This document shows positions 46,198-57,729 of a DNA stretch of 64,000 nt, in pieces. The stretch covers positions 614,309,303 to 614,373,302 of the forward strand of contig CM060910.1 of the NCBI GenBank assembly GCA_030737875.1, read 5' to 3'. The position numbers and the translations under genes were made by a program. Below the pieces are notes generated by a model that searched no databases, was not told where the DNA came from, and saw only the letters and a list, made by a program, of their open reading frames with translations. Source of the DNA: Allium sativum (lineage: Eukaryota; Streptophyta; Magnoliopsida; Asparagales; Amaryllidaceae). Each line of letters begins with the position of its first letter. The stretch's first letter is position 1.

Positions 46198-47467
46198 AGT
46201 GCCACAAATCTAAAATCAGCGTCCATCCAGGTGTAAACAAGATGTACCGTGACCTTAAGTGCACCTTTTGGTGGAAAGCGATGAAGAGAGATATTTCTAT
46301 TTACGTTGCTAGATGTCCCACTTGTCAGCAAGTTAAAAGTGATCAACAAAAGTTGGCTGGTTTGTTGCAACCACTGGGAGTTCCAGGTTGGAAGTGGGAG
46401 GAAATTTCTATGGACTTTATAGATGGCTTGCCCCGAAGAAGAAAAGGGAATGATAGCATATGGGTGATTGTGGATCGCTTAACAAAGTATTCCCATTTCA
46501 TCCCTGTTCGGTCCAATAGAACAGCTCGTAGTTTGGCACAACTTTATTTTAAAGAGATAGTCAGACTGCATGGGGTTCCCAAAAGCATTGTCAGTGATCG
46601 GGATCCATTATTTACCAGCAAATTCTAGGAAGCTTTTCAACAAGAGCTTGGGACCAAGTTGAATCTGATCTCTGCCTATCACCCTCAGACAGATGGCCAG
46701 ACTGAAAGGGTGAACCGTGTTTTGGAAGACTTGTTGCGAGCTTGCATTCTTGATTATGGAGGTTCATGGGAGGATCATTTGCACTTGGTGGAATTCTCCT
46801 ATAATAATAGCTACCAAGCAAGCTTGAAGATGTCACCATTTGAATTACTATATGGCAGGCCATACAGATCTCCGGCATGTTGGGTAGAGTCAGACAATCG
46901 ACTAGTCTTGGGCCCGACATGGTTCGTGAAGCATCGAATAAGGTTGACTTGATTAGGAAACGCTTGCTGACTGCTCAGAGCCGACAGAAGAGCTATGCAG
47001 ACCAGCGAAGAAGAAATATAGAATTCTCTGTGGGTGATCGAGCATACTTGAAGGTTTCTCCTTTGAGAGGCGTGATTCGTTTTGGGAAGACGGGAAAATT
47101 GGCACCGAGATTCATTGGTCCATTTCCTATTCTCGAATGGATTAGTACTCTCACTTATAGAGTGCAGCTGCCTGACTGGTTGCCAAGGGTGCATGATGTA
47201 TTTCATGTGTCTCAACTCCGCAAGCATGTGCATGATCCAGATCTGATTGAGGATGTACTAAATCAGCAGGTCCTAGATATTGCTCCAAATCTAACGGTGA
47301 GAAAAGACCCGATAAAGATCATTGGCAAAGAAACCAAAATTTTGAGGAACAAGAGGATCAACCTAGTCAAGGTTCAATGGAGTGGGGATCCTAGAGACTG
47401 TACTTGGGAGACAGAGGATAGCATCAAAGCGGCTTACCCCAAGTGCAGAGTGGACATCTCCGAATAA
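46198..47467 (+). pseudogene. Integrase and chromodomain pseudogene of element 5
   Basis: Frame 3 gives the H2C2 domain ([22 protein letters not shown]) and core (WVIVDRLTKYSHF, SDRDPLF) up to a TAG at 46626, then QTERVNRVLEDLL and FSYNNSYQAS. Around 46900 reading moves to frame 2, which carries the C-terminal domain (YADQRRR, GPFPILEW, VFHVSQLRK) and chromodomain VKVQWSGDPRDCTWE, ending at 47467. One stop and one frameshift break it within this segment. Neighbouring element 4 has the same domain order and similar sequence. Confidence 0.87.
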
Positions 47468-47570
47468 CTTTTGTATTAAGGTACGTTTACCCCAATTTAC
47501 AATTTCCATCTTGTTTCCTACTTTACTTTGTTTCCTTTTCGAGGACAAAAAACTCTTAAGTGGGGGAGAT
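47468..47570 (+). promoter_or_regulatory. 3' untranslated region and polypurine tract of element 5
   Basis: CCTTTTCGAGGACAAAAAA is followed by CTCTTAAGTGGGGGAGAT, which abuts TGTAACGACC at 47571. The stem-loop is weaker than in elements 2 and 4. Confidence 0.8.
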
Positions 47571-49682
47571 TGTAACGACCTAGAAAATCCGAACCAATTT
47601 AAAATTTTTATTTTAAATAATTTAGTGGGAAAATGTGGCAGAAATTAAAATTTTCATTTTTAAATAATATTAAACCAGTGAAAATAGTCAATTTTCAAAC
47701 GATCTCTATTTTCAACGAAACCACTTTTGATGGAACCGGAATGTCAAATTATTGCTAGGTTTCAATTTTTAGAATTTTTCGAATTAATATGTGAGCGTGG
47801 CAAAGGAAAATGTGTTTTGTCGGTTTCAGTCAAATTTAATCGACTGAAAAATAGCCATTTTTCAAACAGTCTCAGAATTCGACAAAATTAACTTTTTTAG
47901 GCCTGTATCGTCATAACGAAGCCAAATATATTTTTTCTGGATTTTTCTGAGTCCGTATGTGGCCTCGGTGAATTTATTTATGCAGACAAATTAAATTAAT
48001 AAAGGATTTAATCATTAAATTTAAATAAAACAGGCCATAGATAGTCGTTTGAGCTGACGGAACCTGTCCCTTGGATCCGTAATATGGGTTATTGGCTAGG
48101 GTCACTTTCTGTTGGACTGGAAATGGATCGGTTTAAAAGTTACGGACTTATTTGTAAAATAGCAATTAAATATTATAAATAATAGAGGAAAATTAAACCC
48201 TAAAATACTATTCACTTCTGTAGCCGCCGCCCCCTTCGTTCAATGGCCATGGGAGCTCAAAACTTCTCCTCCTAATTTCTCCTTCATCCCTGCGAATTAG
48301 AGCTCCACCCGGACACCACGTCGAAGCCCTTCTCTCCCTGTTCATTTCCAAACCACCTGATCAATCCCTAGTAGCCCGAGACCCGAGAATTTCCGCCCCA
48401 AAACCCACCGCTTTGCGCCACCGCCGGGCCCACCAGGGTGCACCGAGCTCGCCGCCGCCGCCCCCCATCGAAGCGCCGGTCGTTTCTCCCCAACACCCCC
48501 CCTGTCTGATCGGCCTCTCAAGCCTCGATCCACGAGCAAACCTAAGCCCTAAGTCTGAACAAATTTTGGAAGTGTCGGCCTGTAAAACAGAAGGAGGAAG
48601 AAAGGTTATCTCTTTAATTAATTAATTAATATAAATACCATCCATCTTAATTTGATCATAACTCCTTCATTTGAACTCGAAATTCGACGATTTCAGGACC
48701 GTCAGGATCGTAATTCAGAGGGCTATTTTTCTATACTGATCAAGAACAGTTCTGAGCCAGTCAAATTTTTGGGTCAAATTCAAAGAGAAGCAACATTTCT
48801 GTGAGAATTCTGATTGATTAAATTAGTTATAATTTATTATAATTATGAAATCATGATCTGTATGTTACTATTTCTGATCTATGATGTTGTGATGGTTGTA
48901 TGGTTGTTAAGATGATGTGTGATGTTATGATATAGCCATGTTAGTTTAGATCTATAAATTCTGATGTAATTTCTATAAAGTTCTCATCTTTATTATTTTA
49001 TTTAATTTTATTTTTATTTCTTTCTAGAAATGAAAAATCAAATTTTTATTCTGATTTACTAAATAAAGTTTGAATTTTTATTCTACAAAATAAAGGAAAG
49101 TTAGAATATTTTGAAATAAAATGAAAATAAAAAGGTTGGATTTATATTCTGATTTACAAAATAAAAGAAAAGTGAATCTTTATTTTGATTAACAAAATTT
49201 AAGTTGAATCTTTATTTTGTCTATGGTTTGTAAATAAAGAAAGTTCAAATCTTTATTTTGTCTATGGTTTGTAAATGAAGAAAGTTCAAACCTTTATTTT
49301 TGATTCACAACAGAAAATGAAAAGTTGAATTTTATTTTGGTTAACAAAATAAAAGAAAGGTAAATCTTTACTCTTGATTCACAAATAAATGAAAGTTTGA
49401 ATTTTTATTTTGGTTTGCAAAATAAATAAAAAGGTTGAATCTTTATTTTGTTTTATGATTTATAAGAAAGTTTAAATCTGTTAGATTTTAATTTAAAAAT
49501 AAATAAAGATTAGACATTTTATTTTGATTTGCAACATAAATTAAAGATGAGACCTTTGTTTTGATTCATGAGAATTATCCACCAAATCATATGTTGTTGA
49601 TGTGTGTGTTGGCATGAAACCTGACACCGAATTATAGTTTGCCATCGTTGTGTTGACATGAAAACTTTAACAATAAATCACA
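47571..49682 (+). repeat. 3' LTR of element 5
   Basis: This is the full 2112-bp LTR, TGTAACGACC to AAATCACA. TATAAATA lies at 48174-48181, the GC-rich leader (GCCGCCGCCCCC) at 48220-48590 and the AT-rich array at 48985-49570. It agrees with 41012-42756 closely by eye, with one extra array unit near 49235. It lacks the distal half, including the double hairpin, found in elements 2, 3 and 4. Confidence 0.88.
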
Positions 49683-49689
49683 GTTTTAA

Positions 49690-49765
49690 TTGAAGCCTCC
49701 AGGACTTGAACCCTGTATCCACCGCTTAACAAGCACACGCATAACCAACACTACTGCACATTTTT
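49690..49765 (-). other. tRNA-like sequence with pol III B box, possible SINE fragment
   Basis: On the minus strand, GTTGGTTATGCGTGTGC is followed about 20 bases later by GGGTTCAAGTCCTGG, which fits the B box GGTTCRANNCC. An A box is only loosely matched. No tail or target duplication is clear, so a truncated SINE or tRNA pseudogene is possible but unproven. Confidence 0.35.
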
Positions 49766-49769
49766 ATGT

Positions 49770-50115
49770 TATAGAAATGAATTAGAGAAAAAGTACATTT
49801 TTAGTTATAAAAATGAATTAGAGAAAAAGTATATTTTTATGTTATAAAAATGAATTAGAGAAAAAGTACATTTTTATTATATAAAAATGAATTAAAGGAA
49901 AAGTACATTTTTATGTTATAAAAATGAATTAGAGAAACAGTACATTTTTATGTTATAAAAATGAATAGGGAAAAAGTACATTTTTATGTTATAAAAATGA
50001 ATTAGAGAAAAAGTACATTTTTGTGTATTAAAATGAATAGGATAAAGGGTACATTTTTATGTATTAAAAATGAATATGGGAAAAAGTACGTTTTCTTTTG
50101 AAATAAAACTGGAAT
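49770..50115. repeat. 37-bp AT-rich tandem array
   Basis: About eight units of AAAAAGTACATTTTTATGTT followed by ATAAAAATGAATTAGAG occur with good regularity. They form the last sub-array of the element 4 LTR. Confidence 0.85.
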
Positions 50116-50981
50116 AGAGAAAAAGAGTGAAATTAAAGCAATACTTCTATCGTCATTTTAGGCGCGATAAAAGAACAGATTTTAATAGTTGAAATCCCTT
50201 TATATTTTATATTTATATTTATATATAAATATAAAATTAAACGAAACGCGCATGGCAGTTCGCGTATCGGCAATTGCGACTTTAAACGGTTATACCGAAA
50301 GATCCGACCGTTGGTTTTTCCCAAAATTGGAACCGTTAGGACCACTTTGGGAAGAGCTTTCCAACGATATAAATTTCATCAAAATCCGACGGTTAGATTT
50401 TAAGATATGTGTAAATCAAAATATAGTAAAAACAGCACCAGGGCCGCCCACTGACCCGAAGCGTCGTTTATTTATTTTGAGCTATTTTCAAATAAATAAA
50501 AATAGCGATAAATAGTTATAAATATCTATGAAATGTTTTAAATGATAATTATGCGACAATTATTTGAAAAGACCGAGTTTAACTCATTTCAAATAATTGC
50601 AAGGCGATTAAATCAAAGATGTAAGAAGACGATGGTTGAAGACCGACGATCTTCACATCGAATGGACGACGACAACTGATGCCTTGGGCTGACTTGCTCC
50701 CAGGGCGGGGTTGAAGCAGTAGTTGTCCGGACGTGTGTGTTGGTCGTGTGGATAAGCGAGCGCCTTTTTGGTGTCTCCGGTTCCATTCAGACCCAGAACG
50801 GACTTGTAAATGGATGTGTGTCTGACGTTGGAATTCACTCCATGTAATTAATTCAATTTGTATTAATATATGTCTATTTGGTGGTGGAGAATTTATTCTC
50901 TACTTAACACCCTGGTATATAGTAATAGTTATCGATCGCATGACGTTGAATTGTCAATGTGGCCCGCCAAGAAGCAATGAT

Positions 50982-51048
50982 CAAGGCTTTGTTGAAAAGC
51001 AGGCCTTGTGGTTGATGATCAAAGCATAGTCTGTTTAGGCATAGCTTT
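50982..51048 (+). other. Double hairpin in distal LTR half (element 4)
   Basis: CAAGGC (50982-50987) pairs with GCCTTG (51003-51008), and AAAGC (51021-51025) pairs with GCTTT (51044-51048). Relative to element 3 (CAAGGTT/AACCTTG) the T-A pair is replaced by C-G, a two-sided change. Confidence 0.6.
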
Positions 51049-52218
51049 TTGTATAGCGTGACTTCGCGAGCCTCACACCCCGGTATGAGTCAAAACGGGA
51101 TATGGACCGTAGGGAGTGCACACGTTTCTTTCTAGCTAGGGGTAGCGTCAATGCTTAAACTGGCTGAAATTTACTTATGTGGATGATGGATTGAGGTACC
51201 TCGGGTTTTTATAGGCCGGAAGTGGTCATACTATATGTCCAAAAGGGCCGGGAAACGTGTGTTCAGGAATTGCCAATCCACTACAGTTAGGTGGGGACCG
51301 GCCCTACCGCTCCAAGGGTTCACTGCGGGGGATCCTGAGGCATTTGCTAGAGTGTCTCGAATCGGAAGAGGATGATCCCTAGCCTCGATTTCATGACAGA
51401 AAACCAATTCCCAATACGACGACATTTCAGTCTTGATTGTAACTTATATACGGCGACATAGTAGGATGGGGCACTATGCCGTCTAGGATTGATACATTTA
51501 TATTAAAGTATTTTAATTCTGCTTAGACGCTAACAATAATATTAAAATAGTATTTTACACGTATTAAGCATGTTTTATCATCATAAGGGAAAAACTCTAT
51601 GCTCCTGTGTGCGTTGCATTGTGTGATAGGACTTGAGTCTTATGATGATATCATTTTTTCAAAAGTCATTTCGTTGTTTTATATAAACTTTATTAAATCA
51701 TGCACTGGTAATCCAATGGAGTAAACTCGTTCCGTGTTAGCGGCGTGGTCCTATGATTCGCCATAATGTTAGCTAGTATAGAAAGTTTTTCTCATACCAA
51801 TCCCAAGACTGACTCGATGTTTGTTTCACTTTGCAAACTCGGGTGCGCTCTATTTACACGGGCAGCCAAGTGACAGGTTCTTAGGGAGACATTTTCTGCA
51901 TTGAATACTACTTGGAAGGAGAAGGCGAAGACTCTCTTTTATCTTTATCTTTTGCTTTTGGAGACTTTATTTTATCTTGGATTTTGATGTGCGTTTTGAG
52001 CTGGAACTTATTTCCTTTGGTTCAGACTTTTATTTTGCTAAGTTGTATCCTATAAACTGCGTACTCTGTGGTTTGTTGATGTGATGTTTATGACTTATAT
52101 CTTTCCGCTGCAATAATTATGTGTTATGATATTATTCGAAATATGTTGTTGTTATAAATATGTTGTATTCCAAATGATTATCCTTACTTTCGGTCCTCGG
52201 AAGTTTGGGGTCATCACA

Positions 52219-52579
52219 TTATAGCAGTAATATATTTATGAATCACTATTATAATTGAGTCGTTACACTTGTATAACGATAATGTTTTTATGTGGGATTA
52301 TTAGTAAGACGTTACATAAGCTAATGGTATTGCAATATTATTTTAATAAATAAGAATAAATTAAAATTCGTTATCATTCCATCAGTTTAGCAACGTATAC
52401 AATTTTCATTCTATCTATTTAAATGATAGATAGACAAAACAGAAATAAAACATACATTCTTTTCTTCTTCCTTCAGAAAAGAAGAAGTTACATTATTTTT
52501 TTCTTCCTTCAAAAAAGAATAAAATGCTTCTTTTTCATCTTCCTTCAAAATAGAATAACAAAACACTTTCATTTTTTAA
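52219..52579. other. AT-rich spacer with CTTCCTTCA repeats
   Basis: No gene is seen. From 52455 to 52555, three to four imperfect units of TTCTTCCTTCAAAAAAGAATA occur, and one more unit follows the MITE-like insert at 52790. The insert therefore probably landed within this small array. Confidence 0.5.
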
Positions 52580-52778
52580 GTGCGACTATTTGCATCCCAA
52601 TTTCCACCTCAGGCCACCACAAAAATATGTTCGGCGGTGAACGGCCAAACAACCTTCACGTTGTTCGGCCGTTAACGACCGTCGAACAGTCCATTTTTCT
52701 GCAAAATGACGTTTGATCGTGAACGACCGAATGGGGTGTGGTAGCAGGAAGTGGAGACCGGGGTGCAAATAGTAACAC
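52580..52778. mobile_element. MITE-like foldback element
   Basis: It has a 199-bp GC-richer body with terminal inverted repeats: left GTGCGACTATTTGCATCCC, right (complement) GTGTTACTATTTGCACCCC. Similarity continues for about 45 bp with several mismatches. A second strong hairpin lies inside (52629-52687). No coding capacity and no clear target duplication are seen. A DNA-transposon-derived MITE is the best reading; the superfamily is not assignable. Confidence 0.6.
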
Positions 52779-54423
52779 CCTCTATTTTCTTCCTTCAACA
52801 AAATAAAAACACCTTAAGAAGTATTTCAGAGTGAAAATCGAATTGACTTTGTCAATGCAAATATGGTCAATATTTTTTAGATTAGAGAGGTTTTATTCCA
52901 GAGGCGATGAAATTTTGAGAACTATTTTGCACCTTCAACACTGAAACACCATCATGAAAGTAATCTAGTACACGACTCAACCATCATTTTTCCAATAATT
53001 TGAAGACGTTCTACCCAAAACAATGGCTACAAGTGCAAATCTGGACGACGCTACCCCTTCATCCATGTTTCATCTTTCTAATCGAAATCAAGTAAGAGAC
53101 CTATGGAAAAGACAATAAGCCTTGAAATTAATTTTGAATGAAACAAGGCTGATTTAAGTATGGTTAACATCGAGAAAATTATATAAATAAAAAATACATA
53201 TTCAAGTAATCAATTAAGAATAAAAATGTCATCTCTAATTCAGCTAGTAAGTTGAAACAATTACTTCAGAGAACATATTTAATTAAAATGGAAGCGTTTG
53301 AGTTTAATTCTGCAACAACTTATTGAGGTACATATTAGTATTTACTAATCTATAAAATTTGCAAAAAAGAAGTATTAATGCGAAAGAAAATATTTAAATA
53401 TTCAAATGTTGACTTTTAAGTTTTGAGGACACTCAATTAGGAGATAAATGTTTAACTAAACGTCTAATAGCATGGTAAATGTTAGTAAATATGATTTAAT
53501 GAAATGATAAATGGTATAGTAGTTACATTCAGTGGGCTATAAATATTATAGTAATTTTGATAGAGAAATTAATTTTGTAATAAACTTTAAATGTTACATG
53601 CACTTTTGACTTACAGTAAAAATGTGAATTTTGTTATTAGAGAATTTAAACCTTTGGAATTAATTCATGTGAACCACTTAAAGTACCAAGTAAAAATAAT
53701 AGCAACCCTATTACATTTATTGATTACTGTTCTGATGTCACTTTTGTACTCTTATAGACAACAATAATTAAACGCAAAAAGGATTTTGAAAATGTCACTA
53801 AAATTAACATTAATTGAATGCAAAAATTGAAAAAGCCTTATATTATAAATGGACATTAATTGCATGCATAATGTTTTTGTAAATGTAGTTAAGAAATGAC
53901 ATTAATTGATTCAGTAAGCTTTTACATTAAATAAGTTAACATTAGTAGAATGCATAAATTATTTGAAAATGTCATTAAGAATGGAAATTAATTGAATGAA
54001 TAACTTTTTGCATTAAATTAAATTGACATTAATTAAATATATAAGTTTGGAAAATATGACTGATAAAATTTGACATTAATTAAATGCACATTTAGAAAAT
54101 ATCTTTAAGAAGAAATGACATTACTCAAATAATGTAGATTTAATAATCAAAGAGTATATTTTTTGAAAATGAATAAATCTATTGAATACATAAGTGGAAA
54201 ACATTGATTGAATAATCAATGCATACATTTGAAAATGTCATTAATTAAAAGTGACACTAATTGAATATAGAATGATATTTGTAATGCAGGATATTGACAT
54301 GATTTTTTTTAACCTTTTGAATAAATAGAATTCCTAATTCTAAGAGAAAAATATTTCATTTTTGTGTTTCTAAAATGAATAATGTATGATTTCGAAATCT
54401 TAAGAAATTATAATCCAAATGTG
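52779..54423. other. AT-rich region with decayed repeats
   Basis: From about 53520 to 54290 there are degenerate repeats containing GACATTAATTGAATGCATAA and GAAAATGTCATTAAG. The layout of a short GC-richer segment (52990-53100) followed by an AT-rich array resembles the LTRs in this window, so it may be an old LTR. No LTR ends can be recognised. Confidence 0.35.
53023..53091 (+). CDS. Possible first exon or remnant, 23 codons
   Basis: ATG sits in a strong plant start context (AACAATGGC). The open stretch MATSANLDDATPSSMF continues for 23 codons to a donor-like CAA/GTAAGAGA. I do not recognise the product. No downstream exon can be found in the AT-rich DNA that follows, and the copia relic begins 1.3 kb later. 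It could be a host gene fragment, an LTR leader, or chance. Confidence 0.2.
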
Positions 54424-54935
54424 TCATATTTTAGAACTTGAGGATGTTTGGCATATGTAAGTACTCTACACCCTAAGAGAATAAAATTAGCAATTCGAGC
54501 CTATGAATGTGTAGTTATTGGCTGCTAAGAGAATAAAATTAGCAATTCGAGCTTATGAATGTGTATTTATTGGCTATGCTATTAATAGCAAAGCATGTAG
54601 ATTTTATGATCTTAAAATACATAATATAATTGAATCTAACAATGCTGATTTTTATGAATTAAAATTAACTTTTAAATTAAGGAATAGTGGGGGAGCATCA
54701 AGTAAATTCTGCCTATAAGAATATAACCTAATGAATAATCTGAAAATGAACCTAAAGAAAGTAAAAGAGTAAGAACAACTAAAGATTTTGGTTTGGGTTT
54801 TTGTGCTTTTACCATAGAGGAGGATCTATTAAACCTCCAATATGGCTTATCTTCCTTAAATGTCGATTTTTTGGAAAGGTGCTGTAAGCGATGACATGGA
54901 TTCTTTGGAATGCAATAAGACTTGACACTTAGTGG
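54424..54935 (+). pseudogene. Ty1/copia pol relic (integrase end to reverse transcriptase start)
   Basis: The stretch reads GCLAYVSTLHPKRIKLAIRA, then CVFIGYAINSKACRFYDLK and IIESNNADFYE, typical of the copia segment after the integrase core. It continues with degraded reverse transcriptase start sequence (TIEEDLLNLQYG and DFLE). A 52-bp tandem duplication (54475-54526 and 54527-54578) breaks the frame. Both ends are truncated and no LTR is found. Confidence 0.75.
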
Positions 54936-55470
54936 ACTAACCTATAATAGCATGAAAGCTATTATTATAAGAATATTCTACTAAGTGTAATTGGTCCTCC
55001 TATGATCCATCAAAGTCCATGATGCAACCCCTCAATAAGCTTTCTAGTACTATATTTATCCTTTCAGTCTGACCATTCGTTTGTGGATAATATGTGGTGC
55101 ATAGCTTGAGTTTTGTTCCCAATGCCTTCTTCAAGTTCTTCTAGGCACCACTAGTAAACAAAGGGTTCTTATCCCTCACGACACTGCTAGGAAGTCCATG
55201 AAGTCTCATTATATTCCTTATGAATAACTCAGCCAAATTGATGTCGTCCTATTCGATCTTTCAAGGATAAAATGAGCACTTTTGGTTAGTCTATCCACGA
55301 CAACCCAAATGTTTTCGTTCCCCTTTCTTGTTCTCAGCAAACCATAATTGGAGTCCATGGATTTCGAATATCACTTTCAAATTGAAATATCTAATGGTAG
55401 AAGCAAACCATTAGGCTTCTGATGTTCAGCTTTGAGCACTTTTGAACTTTTAACCGTTTATGATGTCCAC
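54936..55470 (-). pseudogene. Ty3/gypsy integrase relic
   Basis: On the minus strand, KAEHQKPNGLLLPLDIS, then NIWVVVDRLTKSAHFI, LHGLPSSVV, YYPQTNGQTERIN and YSYNNSF appear in order with several frameshifts and stops. These are the end of the zinc-binding part and the catalytic core. It abuts the copia relic in the opposite direction and lies beyond the 3' end of the element 6 LTR, so it is probably from an older element that element 6 entered. Confidence 0.75.
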
Positions 55471-57713
55471 GTAATGGTTAAGCATTGAGAAAGTGTAACA
55501 TTATGCCTTTTCGACTGTTTCAAGCCGATAATTAAACCAACTCGAACCGTTTGAAATGATAGATTGTTATTGCTATGGGGTTTAACAAATCAAATAATAG
55601 AATCACATACACATAATAATAGAACATCTCGAAGCAGAATAAATAAAATACAATAGTAGTTCATGAAGCTACTAAATAAAATTCAAAACTTATACATATT
55701 ATCAGAGTTACATAACTGAATATGGTGGAAGTTTAAATACAAGAATTTCTAATACAAATAAAAAATAACCAAAACCAATAGATAGAGACGATGTCTTCAA
55801 TAGCCTCCAGCTTTGAAAGGTAAAATCTTAATACTGTAATACTCGATCTAACCTAGGCAATAATGCAAAACAAAACAACTCGGATAAGGACTAACATTCT
55901 TACATAAATGTATCAACTCAAGTGAAATATTAAATGAAATGCATCAATAATTTAAAGGATGTTTGGGATTTCCATCCTCTAAGGATCAAATTAACTAGAT
56001 ATCATATCATACAATAAGGTATTATAATAGTGTTTGTGGTTAAGTATACTATTGAAAATAGCATGAGCGAGATTACATTTTTACCCTTACACCGTTTATA
56101 ATATCGTAGTTCATACAAATACCGTAAAGTCCTCCGTAAACTACTGGCTATCAGAGAGAACTCCATAGATACGGTACAAATCAAAATCGTAGGGGGCTCG
56201 ATTAGGATAATATGACAAGGCACACGAGGAATACCCATGGTAGGATTCTACCGATGCACGCTTGGACCGTTGGAAACGCATAGTTGCGATTACTGCCTGC
56301 CTCGAACAACACTCCCATAATCAAGGGTGGTACCACCAATCAAATCACAAAGTTATAGATATGGTTCGAAGAAGTGCATTCGATAGGAGGAAAGACATCA
56401 CTTAATCACGGTATAGCACATGTTTTAGTCATTTTAATTATGACCCGAAGGCCAAGGATATCCATCATCGTTCTCTTTCTTCAAATCCGGTGATCGGCTC
56501 CAAACCAACCTGCAACATTTTGCAATCTCCACCACATACACGGTTGTTAAAGTGGTATCGATAGCGATAGAGAGTATCTTAATACCGACTCCGAACTCCT
56601 TAACAACCACATGTTTATTCCACACCGCGGTCATTTATATATTTGAAATCATATTTTAAATAACATAAATCAGTTAACTCCAAATAATGGTTTTATGTCT
56701 AAACAATGAAGTTCAAATATTTCAACCAAATCATTATTAATATTCAATTCATTATTTGATTTCGTTTAAGATTTTTGATTTCATATTTACAAATAGTTCG
56801 TTAACAAGATTACAATTGATTTCAAATTTCCATCTCAATTATCGTTATTCAAAATCTTCATATTAAACAATTTGGATCTAATAGTTCGCAACGGAAATAG
56901 ACTTTATTTAAAATAGTTAATATAATATAAAATAGTTTAATTTAAAAATATATCTTTACGTAAAATAATTTGATTAAAATGGTTATAAGTATATATATAA
57001 TAGTTAAATATTTAAACAAAATAATTATAAGATGTTTAATAATTAAGTGAAATATAGATAGTTAAAAAATAATAATTATATAAAATAGTTTAAAGAAGTT
57101 TTATATAAAATAATATCAGTTTAAAACCTAGTTTAAATAATTATCCAATATGAACCATATATCCATATGCTCAAGTTCAAATTAAAATCCGTTCAATTAT
57201 CAAAACTACACTTCAAATTATTTCCAATTGAACAGTACATTCGAATTCCAATATACTATAGTTATTAGTCAAGTTGGGTTCAAAATTTATTAACTTGAAT
57301 TAAATTATTAAAATTTCAAATTTACTTTACATTTCAATTTAACAAATTCAAGCTAATTAAATCTAAATTTCAAAGTTGATTCGATTCTAAATATTTAACT
57401 TTGAGTACATTTAAATTCAAAACTATTCATTTGACCAAATCAATTTATTTAATTTTATTATCCTAACGAATTTCGTATAGAACTCATTCCATCATTTTTT
57501 GAACCACATCTTATGTTAATTAACTTAATTTGGTAATTTGATTTCAATTAATCATTAAACAAATTAGGTTCCAGTTAAATTCCTAATCTTCCTTTAAAGC
57601 ACTTCTTAAATTAAAGTATTAAAAAGACTATATTTATACATATAAAATGTATACTTGTCCATTAAATTTAAAATTCAAATGATATGAAACTATAATTAAA
57701 GATCTATTAAATT

Positions 57714-57729
57714 ACTTATAAAATAAATT
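57714..57729. repeat. Target site duplication of the LINE
   Basis: ACTTATAAAATAAATT is repeated exactly at 61486-61501 after the A-rich tail. A 16-bp duplication is typical of L1-type integration. Confidence 0.9.

Larger units (their letters stand above)
40984..49682 (+). mobile_element. Element 5: coding gypsy element with 2.1-kb LTRs, inside element 4 LTR
   Basis: It has a truncated 5' LTR (40984-42756), an internal region (42757-47570, 4814 bp) with gag-pol and a 3' LTR (47571-49682, 2112 bp). Its proximal LTR and proteins are close to element 4, but the LTR lacks the 2-kb distal half seen in elements 2, 3 and 4 and ends AAATCACA. No target duplication can be shown because the 5' LTR start is missing. 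Damage is lighter than in element 1: one long open gag-protease frame survives. Confidence 0.87.
35957..52218 (+). mobile_element. Element 4: oldest host gypsy element, 3' part only
   Basis: What remains is the RNase H to chromodomain segment (35957-37616), a short 3' untranslated region with purine tract (37617-37708) and a 3' LTR broken by element 5 (37709-40983 and 49683-52218). Its 5' part lies left of the window beyond element 1. Joined, the LTR is about 5.8 kb, so this lineage is coding and large-LTR at the same time, making it the best candidate relative of the helper of elements 2 and 3. The end GGGGTCATCACA at 52218 is my best estimate. Confidence 0.75.
49683..52218 (+). repeat. 3' LTR of element 4, distal part
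   Basis: It resumes the element 4 LTR with an AT-rich array (49770-50115) and then the distal half shared with elements 2 and 3: GATCCGACCGTTGG (50300), GACCCAGAACGGACTTGTAA (50790), hairpins (50982-51048) and GAGGCATTTGCTAGAG with TGTCTC (51335-51358), ending near GGTCATCACA. The sequence 49683-49769 contains a tRNA-like stretch not seen in elements 2 or 3. No gene is seen; short frames here are incidental. Confidence 0.75.

Noticed and set aside
40984..49682. GTTTT after 49682 as a target duplication of element 5
   Set aside because: The 5' LTR start is missing and no matching copy is seen at 40960-40984, so no duplication can be claimed.
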